DNA from: Pseudoalteromonas sp. OOF1S-7
Lineage (GTDB): Bacteria; Pseudomonadota; Gammaproteobacteria; Enterobacterales; Alteromonadaceae
Direction: 5' to 3'
Length of the DNA: 64,000 nucleotides
Assembly: GCF_022347765.1 (NCBI RefSeq)
Contig: NZ_JAKRFZ010000018.1
Coordinates: 41,446-105,445, forward strand
The notes under the pieces were generated by a model. That model was not told the origin of the DNA. It ran no database searches and saw nothing but the letters and a program-made list of their open reading frames with translations. Positions 45,627 through 52,645 of this stretch are shown one piece after another (positions within the stretch are counted from its first letter, which is position 1; each line of letters begins with the position of its first letter). The position numbers were made by a program, and so were the translations under genes.

Positions 45627-47654
45627 ATGAAACTTGTTAGCCTAGCAGTCATCGCTGCTCTGGGAGGGGCTTCTCTTGCTACTGTAGCGAGTCCTTTGTC
45701 CGAAAACAGCACCGCTTTACCTAAGTCAACTTTACAATTTCAGGCATTGAGCAGTGCAGAAAAAGTACAACAACGACTGAGTAAGCATGGCCTTAATAAA
45801 AGTAACCGACCGCATTTGTTCAACCTGCTGGAAAAACGCGAACAGTCCAAGCAATTTGGCTTGAAAACCACTCAGGCGGCGCAGCTTAACAGCCTGAGCA
45901 ATAGTATCAGTTCGAATTGTAACGCCGATAAAGTGTGTTCTTTTTTCAAGCATATGGGTTTGAGAGCCGTTAAAGACGCCGCAGGCACAGAGTATGTAAT
46001 GATCTCCGCCATCAACAGTGAAGTTGCTTCGACGACCTATACCTTTATCGACATTGCGCTGATAGACGAAAATGGCCAGGACATCACCATTCCTCGTTTT
46101 GCAGAGTACTATGGCGAAGGCATTTCCAAAAAGCGCATGGATATTGCTTCGCTTGGTAAGCTTAACGATATTATGCCAAGACTGCTTGCCGCTGAGCAAG
46201 TCTTCGCAGATGCCTGGGTAACTGTGGTTTATATCGACGAAAATGGCAATGAAGTGGCGGAAGATAAAAACACTGTCGTCGAATATTCTAAAGAAACATT
46301 GCTGGCGGAATTAGGTTATCAGGATGCACTCTCAGCCAGTCAGAACTTAAAACACGCCACTGCGTCAACGCAAGCTTGGACTGAAGCGCTCCCCTCATCT
46401 TCTATGCCGACTATCCAGCAAGGTGCAATCCTGGAAAGTGCCATTACCAACCCGGTTGATTTAAAAGAGATCAATGCCGACCCAACCCTCGACCGGATCA
46501 AAATCTGCCTGAACCGTATGTACAATGACTGTGATTACGACGCGGTCTACCCTAGTGGCACCCCTAATGACCAACTAAAGGTACTTGTACCGTTTTCTGG
46601 CTATCGTGATGTCATGGGCAAAGTGACTAAAATCTATCGCCCGGACTGGAGCACCAAAGACGTCACTTATGACGCCAATGGTAACCCGAGCTATGCCATC
46701 AAACCTGCAGGCACCCAACCAATGGGCCTATACCATGGCACCGAAATTTTCATTCAGACGAAAGAAGGCGGTGGTGCATCTAAGTTAGGCGGTTACCAGG
46801 GTTCAGAGCATCTATTCTCAGATCATATTTCACTGAAATATCTGCAAAAGCAAGTCGGTGCCAATGTCTACGATTACACTCGCATCTCATGGAACATCCC
46901 ACGTTCAAAAGGGGTATTTGGCGATGCAACGCTCTATGGCCGCTATGCCGATGCGCACTGGATCATGAACCTGTCGGTTGAAGTTGAGCAAGAAATGCGA
47001 GGCAGAAAGCGTCTGCGTAATTTCACCTATGTTGTAGGCAGCACAGACATGCCAGAAGAGCAAACCTGGACCGATATTGATCATCCCCCCATGCAGATGG
47101 TGTACAGCTGCCTGGCAAAAGGCTCGATGATCATGCTGGCTAATGGAAAGCAACTGCCTATCGAACAGTTGCAGGTTGGCGACTTGGTACTTGGCGCGAG
47201 TCAGTTTGCGCCTGACTCACATATGCCGCTTGAAATCAAAGACGTCTCAATCGGTGTTGAAGCCTTACCCATGATTAAAATCACCACAAACTCTGGCAAA
47301 GAGCTGCTGCTCACTGAGTCGCATCCTGTGCTCACTCAGTCAGGTCTGTCAGCCTGGGCTAATAAGGTTCAACGAGGGGATCGAATTCACACGGCCAATG
47401 GTCTGGAACTGGTCACTAAGATTGAGCAAGTGAAGTACGAAGACAATGTGTACAACCTCAAACTGGCACGCACTGCTGATGATCCAAAACACATTACCGG
47501 TGAGACTTTCTCAATGTTTGCAAATGGCCTGCAGGTCGGTGATCTGGCTATGCAAAGTGACAACGAATTTGAGGACGAGGAAGAAACGACCCAGGACGTC
47601 CTGAATCGAATTCCTGAAGCCTGGCACAAAGATTATCTGAACAGCATCCAGTAA
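45627..47654 (+). CDS. Exported protein with C-terminal Hint (intein/hedgehog-like) domain
   Basis: A 675-residue protein with a signal peptide (about 1-22). Residues 30-490 match no family I recognise; they are mixed alpha/beta with Tyr- and Asp-rich segments. From Cys495 a Hint domain begins: SCLAKGSMIMLANGKQLPIE and VGDLVLGASQ, then the B-block T563-E-S-H566, and a VYNLKL strand. The end (FSMFANGLQVGD) has the FANG-type ending of stand-alone Hint domains but no His-Asn splice junction, so full splicing is unlikely. Cleavage at Cys495 through a thioester, as in hedgehog-type proteins, is possible. About 30 acidic residues follow. It lies 80 bases after the M4 gene and is followed by the MACPF-like genes. 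Confidence 0.75.
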   Translation: MKLVSLAVIAALGGASLATVASPLSENSTALPKSTLQFQALSSAEKVQQRLSKHGLNKSNRPHLFNLLEKREQSKQFGLKTTQAAQLNSLSNSISSNCNADKVCSFFKHMGLRAVKDAAGTEYVMISAINSEVASTTYTFIDIALIDENGQDITIPRFAEYYGEGISKKRMDIASLGKLNDIMPRLLAAEQVFADAWVTVVYIDENGNEVAEDKNTVVEYSKETLLAELGYQDALSASQNLKHATASTQAWTEALPSSSMPTIQQGAILESAITNPVDLKEINADPTLDRIKICLNRMYNDCDYDAVYPSGTPNDQLKVLVPFSGYRDVMGKVTKIYRPDWSTKDVTYDANGNPSYAIKPAGTQPMGLYHGTEIFIQTKEGGGASKLGGYQGSEHLFSDHISLKYLQKQVGANVYDYTRISWNIPRSKGVFGDATLYGRYADAHWIMNLSVEVEQEMRGRKRLRNFTYVVGSTDMPEEQTWTDIDHPPMQMVYSCLAKGSMIMLANGKQLPIEQLQVGDLVLGASQFAPDSHMPLEIKDVSIGVEALPMIKITTNSGKELLLTESHPVLTQSGLSAWANKVQRGDRIHTANGLELVTKIEQVKYEDNVYNLKLARTADDPKHITGETFSMFANGLQVGDLAMQSDNEFEDEEETTQDVLNRIPEAWHKDYLNSIQ

Positions 47655-47671
47655 ACAGGAAATAAACCAGT

Positions 47672-47691
47672 GAGGCCTCTCAAAGGGCCTC
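47672..47691. promoter_or_regulatory. Intra-cluster hairpin after the Hint-domain gene
   Basis: A short 6-bp inverted repeat GAGGCC / GGCCTC with an 8-base loop lies 17 bases after the Hint gene stop and just before the ribosome site (GGAG) of the next gene. It is weaker than the other hairpins of the cluster but falls at the matching place in the gap. Confidence 0.35.
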
Positions 47692-47708
47692 TTCACGGAG
47701 TGAACACA

Positions 47709-48956
47709 ATGAATAACAATCCATTCATTTGCCTTGCGCTGGCACTTACAACATCCCAGGCATTCGCGCAGGCAACCAAAATGCCAGAGAAACTCAGCGA
47801 ATTAGCCCCGCTTTCTGCCCAGGCTAAAAGCATCGATTTGGTCCCCCTTGGTACAGCGCATCAAAGTAAAGGCGATGTCTTGCTGGGCATTCAGTCTGTA
47901 CAAGGCATGGCCGTTGAGCACCTGGGTAATACCAGCATCGACTTTCGCGTTGGCGTTGACCTGAGATATGAACAAGCGCTCAAACTTATCGACGGTAAGG
48001 TCGATGCTGGCTTTAAATTCCCGGCCGTGCGCGTGGACGCCGGTGCAAACTATGCCAAGGACATCAGTGCCGACCGCTATACAGGTACTTATACTGTGTA
48101 TTCGTCGGTCAAACCTAAGTCTCGCATCCTGATGCCAAATACAGACCGGGGTTACCAGCCAACGCAGGCAGCAACGGATCTGGCACAGGCGTATCCGGGC
48201 AATAAAGCGGCAAACCTCGGTGATGGCTTTGTGCAGGGCTTTGCCTACGGCTCCAACGTCGTGATCAATATGAAAATTGATTATCGCAATGAGGAAGACA
48301 AACGCCAGATCGGTGGCTATCTCAGTGTCGACTGGATAGGTAAGGTCAAGGTTGATGGCCAGCTGCAAAAAATTGATGAGGAAAAAAGACAGTCCGTTAA
48401 AATTTCCATCAGCGGCTATCAGAGCGGCGGAGATCCAAATCGACTGTTGAACATCATCCCTAATGGCATTATGCGTTGTACGCTGCTGAACCCGGAGCCA
48501 TGCTTCAATCTGTTCGAAGCCGCGGTAAACTACTTGAAATCAGATTACATCAACCAGTTTAACTCACTGGATGATTACAACATCACTGATAGCTATGTCG
48601 CAAAGTATCTGGATTCTGGCGCAAGTTTGCAACAGTTAATCCCGGATGCGGGCTACATCCCGGTCAACTACCTGACAAAGCTCGTTATTAAAGAGCTAAC
48701 TTCACGGTGGATTGAAGAGCGGCTCACTTATCGCAGAGCGAAAAATCTACAACGCTACTACGCGGCGCAATTTAGCGCAGAGCAGCTGAATCAACTACAG
48801 GAAATCGAAACATCCAGTCGCGCCAATGCCAACTTATTTGCAGATATGGTTGACTACTGTGAGCGCAACCCTGAAGGAAATTACTGCCTCGACTATGAGT
48901 CAGGTAACTTAGCTTACTATCGCGACTACAGCGCTATCAGTGACGTATTAAAGTAA
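47709..48956 (+). CDS. Exported MACPF-like protein A
   Basis: A 415-residue exported protein. ATG 47709 (MNNNPFICLALAL) has GGAG 9 bases upstream and starts a signal peptide ending FAQ/A; a GTG at 47670 is less likely. The central region has Gly171-Asp-Gly-Phe174, six residues, then Gly: the same spacing as the MACPF signature G-[TS]-H-F-x6-G-G. A GGDP motif and IIPNGIMRCTLLNPEPCF follow. Protein B (49851-51329) is a clear paralogue with the same motif at nearly the same position and a shared NPEPCF segment. Pore formation is an inference from the signature; no experimental relative is known to me. Confidence 0.55.
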   Translation: MNNNPFICLALALTTSQAFAQATKMPEKLSELAPLSAQAKSIDLVPLGTAHQSKGDVLLGIQSVQGMAVEHLGNTSIDFRVGVDLRYEQALKLIDGKVDAGFKFPAVRVDAGANYAKDISADRYTGTYTVYSSVKPKSRILMPNTDRGYQPTQAATDLAQAYPGNKAANLGDGFVQGFAYGSNVVINMKIDYRNEEDKRQIGGYLSVDWIGKVKVDGQLQKIDEEKRQSVKISISGYQSGGDPNRLLNIIPNGIMRCTLLNPEPCFNLFEAAVNYLKSDYINQFNSLDDYNITDSYVAKYLDSGASLQQLIPDAGYIPVNYLTKLVIKELTSRWIEERLTYRRAKNLQRYYAAQFSAEQLNQLQEIETSSRANANLFADMVDYCERNPEGNYCLDYESGNLAYYRDYSAISDVLK

Positions 48957-48966
48957 GGATACCATT

Positions 48967-49839
48967 ATGAAAAAGTTTTCTATAAGCACATCGATTGTGT
49001 CCGCCGTCCTCGCCTTGCCCTTGTTGGGCGTCACAGCACAAGCGCAGGATCTCAGCGATGCCCAACTACAGGCTGCTCGTTATAGCGAGCTTGGTGACAT
49101 GCTAACGGTTACAGAAGCTCAGGGCAGATTCGCCTGGATGCAAAAATGCTACGACGGTTTACTCGTTGAGCTGTGGGAGCAGATGTTCGATACCCGTGAC
49201 ATTGTCAGCAAAGAAGAGAAGCTACGCCAGCTTAAAGAGCTTTGGCTCTCGGCAGATAAAATCGCTGCGGGCAAAGCACAATATGTGACCTTTGCCAATG
49301 AGGACTTCAGCAATCCTTATAACTGGGTTGCCGGTACCAGTGATAATCAGGCATGTACGCTTATGCCGCCAGAATATCAGCCTGTGGCATTGAAAACCAC
49401 TGTGCTGTCACATAACTACTGCGACAATGCCAGTTTTGATAACGAGTGGGAATGGATAGCCAAGGTCACTATTGAAGACTTCGAACATCAATCGGGCACC
49501 AAAGCACACACTATGGTGTCAGGGAAAGTGGCTACGCTGCCCGCAAACCGAAGCGTCAAAGTGTCTATCACGCCGGGCAATCTGGAACCTGACTTTCCTT
49601 CATATGTCGTTGCACGCGTCTGGGTTGACTGGGATCACAATGGCCAGCTGGACAACAGTGAAATGGTCTACAAATCAGCATCAGATGGGGTGTTCAAATT
49701 TACCATGGACATTCCGGCGGATGTACCAGTAGGCACTACATTGATGCGTATTGCAACCGATGCAGGTGGTGGCTCAGACAACGCCTGCTCCCGTATTCAA
49801 TATGGTGAAGTCGAAGACTACCTTGTAACGGTTCGTTAA
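48967..49839 (+). CDS. Exported GEVED-domain protein
   Basis: A 290-residue protein with a signal peptide ending AQA-Q (about 26). Residues 30-120 are helical. The C-terminal half is a GEVED-type beta module: VARVWVDWDHNGQLDNSEMV, VPVGTTLMRIATDAGGGSDN and a final IQYGEVEDYLVTV, which matches the family's calcium-site-like DxDxNG and the closing GEVEDY. It resembles the last modules of the M4 protease at the start of the cluster. It sits 10 bases after MACPF-like A and 11 bases before MACPF-like B, so it is co-transcribed with them. The role may be adhesion or a binding partner of the toxin-like proteins. Confidence 0.7.
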   Translation: MKKFSISTSIVSAVLALPLLGVTAQAQDLSDAQLQAARYSELGDMLTVTEAQGRFAWMQKCYDGLLVELWEQMFDTRDIVSKEEKLRQLKELWLSADKIAAGKAQYVTFANEDFSNPYNWVAGTSDNQACTLMPPEYQPVALKTTVLSHNYCDNASFDNEWEWIAKVTIEDFEHQSGTKAHTMVSGKVATLPANRSVKVSITPGNLEPDFPSYVVARVWVDWDHNGQLDNSEMVYKSASDGVFKFTMDIPADVPVGTTLMRIATDAGGGSDNACSRIQYGEVEDYLVTVR

Positions 49840-49850
49840 GGAAAGATGAT

Positions 49851-51329
49851 ATGAAACCTATTTATTTATCTGTTTTTGCACTGGCAATGACAGGACAAAG
49901 CCTTGCTGCGCAAGAAAAAGAGGCGAACATTTCAAGCGCCAACTTGTCTGGTTCCGTGATCTCCGGTTTGATCAATGATCATGTTGCCATGGGTACAGCG
50001 TATGACAGCCAAAAGAAACGCTTTCTCAATGTGCAGCCTGTTGCGGGTGTGATTGATGAGACCTTCGGTAATACCGAACTCAAGTTTAAAACCGGCATTG
50101 ATATGAGCTATGACGACATGCTCAATACCTTAAATGGTAGTGTGGATGTCGACGTCAACTTCCCGGTTGTAAGGGTGTCCGCTGGAGCCTCTTTGGCCAA
50201 AGAAATGGCCTCAAGCACTTACTCTAGCTCATACACTTTTAGCGCTTCAAGTACGCCGAAAAAGCGCCTGTTCTTACCCCAAGATCAAAACCTGGGCTAT
50301 ACCCTGTCACAAGTGGGCAGTGATGTCGCCAGCAACCATCAGACCAAGCTGCAAACTCTGGTTGGCGATGAGTTTGTGACCGGCATTGAATACGGCGCAA
50401 ATGTACTGGTCAACCTTAAGATCGATTACGGAAGCAACCAAGACAAATCAGACATCGGCGGTTATCTGGATGTCGATTTATACGGTGGTGTATTCAACGT
50501 AGGCGGTCAGCTCAGATACCTCAAGGATGAAACCAAATCTTCGGTGAAGATCACGGTACGCGCAATCCAGCAAGGGGGCGATCCAAAGCAGCTGTTGACC
50601 ATCATTCCAAACAACATCATCACGTGTTCACTGGACAACCCAGAGCCATGCTTTGACATGTTCTATGAAGCCGTGAAGTATGCTAAGTCTGGGTTCAACT
50701 CTCAGCTCAACTCATTGAGTGACTATAACGTAGTGCGTTACTACACCACCCGTTATGAGAACGCTTCACTGGCATTACGCGCGTTGGTACCTGAGTATCA
50801 GGTAGTCAGAAACGCAACTAAGTGGCTGATCAGTGAACTTGAGGATGACTTCAAGCAGGCGATTTTGGATGAGCAACGTGCTGATAAATTGCTCAATAGC
50901 TACTATGCCTATTTACCCGCGTCACAACGTCTGGCCGTAGAACAGATTAAAGATCTGGCCTATGACAATGCCTGGTTCTTTTTCAATGCCGCACAGTTTT
51001 GTCGTGATAACCCCTTTGGTTACGCGTGTGAAAACAAAGTGCAGGAAATGAAGAGTGCCTGTGTGCAGCGCGGTAAAAACTGCCCGGCCACCTACAATGT
51101 GACTGATTTGCAACTGCCAAGCAACGATCAGCAGGACTGGAAACAGTGTGAACTGGCAAGGCAAGAGGCCGTACGTGCTGGTATCGTCACTGAGGAGCAA
51201 AGTGCCCGCTTCAGAAACATGCGCTGGGCTCCAACTTTTATCGACGTCACAGCACCGGCCCGCGGGATCCTGAACTGGCGTTTATGTGAAGGTGCGCTGA
51301 CCACCTATGGTACGGCATTTGCGCAATAA
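49851..51329 (+). CDS. Exported MACPF-like protein B
   Basis: A 492-residue exported protein, paralogue of protein A. The signal peptide ends AA-Q near residue 20. The MACPF-signature-like motif is Gly172-Asp-Glu-Phe175, six residues, Gly182. Early in the protein is MGTAYDSQKKRFLN, recalling the LGxGYD segment near the start of many MACPF domains. It shares GNTELKFKTGIDMSYD-like, FPVVRVSAGASLAKE-like and NNIITCSLDNPEPCFD segments with A. It is about 80 residues longer at the C-terminus, with several Cys (CENKVQEMKSACVQRGKNC) that may form disulfides. Assignment to the MACPF/CDC superfamily is inferred. Confidence 0.55.
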   Translation: MKPIYLSVFALAMTGQSLAAQEKEANISSANLSGSVISGLINDHVAMGTAYDSQKKRFLNVQPVAGVIDETFGNTELKFKTGIDMSYDDMLNTLNGSVDVDVNFPVVRVSAGASLAKEMASSTYSSSYTFSASSTPKKRLFLPQDQNLGYTLSQVGSDVASNHQTKLQTLVGDEFVTGIEYGANVLVNLKIDYGSNQDKSDIGGYLDVDLYGGVFNVGGQLRYLKDETKSSVKITVRAIQQGGDPKQLLTIIPNNIITCSLDNPEPCFDMFYEAVKYAKSGFNSQLNSLSDYNVVRYYTTRYENASLALRALVPEYQVVRNATKWLISELEDDFKQAILDEQRADKLLNSYYAYLPASQRLAVEQIKDLAYDNAWFFFNAAQFCRDNPFGYACENKVQEMKSACVQRGKNCPATYNVTDLQLPSNDQQDWKQCELARQEAVRAGIVTEEQSARFRNMRWAPTFIDVTAPARGILNWRLCEGALTTYGTAFAQ

Positions 51330-51341
51330 CCTGCCATACTT

Positions 51342-51371
51342 AATCGCAATGTGCACAGGCACATTGCGATT
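51342..51371. promoter_or_regulatory. Intra-cluster hairpin between MACPF-like B and C
   Basis: A perfect 13-bp inverted repeat AATCGCAATGTGC / GCACATTGCGATT with loop ACAG, 12 bases after the stop of gene B and 18 bases before the start of gene C. No T run follows, so partial termination or 3'-end protection of the upstream mRNA is more likely than a full stop. Confidence 0.55.
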
Positions 51372-51389
51372 TCTATTCAGGGAGCGGAT

Positions 51390-52457
51390 ATGAAAAGCTT
51401 TTTATCGATACTGGCCCTTGGCTGCTCGTTCGCAGCGCATAGTCAGATTTACTACAGTGAACAAGTCGGACCCAACGATCTTGGCCGGGCATTTGACCCA
51501 GCCATGCATCAACTGAGCACAGCCTGTTTGCAGGGTACACCAATGCAACATTCTGAGTTCAGTGGTAGCCTGGATTACTTCCAGCGCGTCGACGAAACCC
51601 TCATTAAACGCCGTACGTTTGGTGAGGTCCATGGTGGCGTTAACCTGTTTATTATTGCAGGCAGTGTTTCAACCTCGATGACGCACCGCAATGCCACCGA
51701 TCAACGTACCTTAACGTCACAATTACACCTCAAGTTTGAAGAAGGCCATAGCACGCTGGAAGATCGCCAGCTAAAACCAGGCGTGGATCTTAAAGACTGT
51801 GGCAGCCACTTTGTCTATCAGGTCAACTACGGGCGCGATCTGTTCGTTAACACCCGGCTGCACTTTAAAACCGAGGAAGATTACAAACGGTTTGTGATTA
51901 AAATTAAAATACGTTTGTTGTTTTTCAAAAAGACCATCACCAAAGTCAAAGAAATCGAAAAGTATGCCGAAAACGCAGTATTCAGCGTCGATGTCAATTC
52001 CAACGGGCCTTTGCCAGCAAAGCTACAACAGCAACTGAACGAGCAGCCTACCTATTGCCGGGGTGGCAACATTACCCCCTGCCTGCAGACCCTGGAAAAT
52101 CTGGTGGCTTACAGCTTTGACCCGGATGGCCTGATGCTGGATTTGGCGGACTTAGACAAAGTCCCCCGTAGTTTTGTAGTGAAAAGCTACCAGGACTCCG
52201 GCCACTATGGTGCAGCCGACTGGCAGTCAGTCATGAGCAACCCCTTGTATGAACCAACCTGGCGCTGGGCTGAGCATCAGTATGGTGAAGCAGTCAGACA
52301 CTTAGAGCGTACCAAGGCATTTCTGGCCGTTGCCAGTGAAGCGGAGAAACCGTCACTGGAAGCCCAATATGAAGCGGCCCTGATAGCCCTCAGCGATGCC
52401 GAAGTGCTACGCCAAACCTGTCTGGCGTCCCCCTGGTTAAGTCAGTGTGGGCCCTGA
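51390..52457 (+). CDS. Exported MACPF-like protein C
   Basis: A 355-residue exported protein from ATG 51390 (GGGAG upstream) with a signal peptide ending AHS-Q. It carries the closest MACPF signature of the three: Cys137-Gly-Ser-His-Phe141, six residues, Gly148-Arg (the classic form is G-[TS]-H-F-x6-G-G). LGRAFDPAMHQLSTACLQG near residue 27 also fits the start of MACPF domains. A helical C-terminal tail (about 285-345) follows. It is more divergent from A and B than they are from each other. It is last in the cluster and is followed by a strong terminator. A role in a multi-component pore is a hypothesis. Confidence 0.55.
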   Translation: MKSFLSILALGCSFAAHSQIYYSEQVGPNDLGRAFDPAMHQLSTACLQGTPMQHSEFSGSLDYFQRVDETLIKRRTFGEVHGGVNLFIIAGSVSTSMTHRNATDQRTLTSQLHLKFEEGHSTLEDRQLKPGVDLKDCGSHFVYQVNYGRDLFVNTRLHFKTEEDYKRFVIKIKIRLLFFKKTITKVKEIEKYAENAVFSVDVNSNGPLPAKLQQQLNEQPTYCRGGNITPCLQTLENLVAYSFDPDGLMLDLADLDKVPRSFVVKSYQDSGHYGAADWQSVMSNPLYEPTWRWAEHQYGEAVRHLERTKAFLAVASEAEKPSLEAQYEAALIALSDAEVLRQTCLASPWLSQCGP

Positions 52458-52473
52458 ACAAGCATGTATTTTC

Positions 52474-52518
52474 CTCACTGAAATGGTTGGATTTTTCAAG
52501 CCATTTCGGTGAGTTTTC
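52474..52518 (+). terminator. Factor-independent terminator at the end of the cluster
   Basis: A 13-bp stem (CTCACTGAAATGG at 52474-52486, CCATTTCGGTGAG at 52501-52513, one G-T pair) followed directly by TTTTCC, starting 16 bases after the stop of MACPF-like C. It defines the 3' end of the transcription unit. Confidence 0.75.
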
Positions 52519-52645
52519 CACCCTCAATTGAATAAAATTCATATTCTACTTTGGTCCAATCCGATTGCACTCAAAATTGATTTATGTCAACGTCTGCTCA
52601 ATAAACACAGAATAATTACATAACATCAACAGAGTAGTAGAAGTG

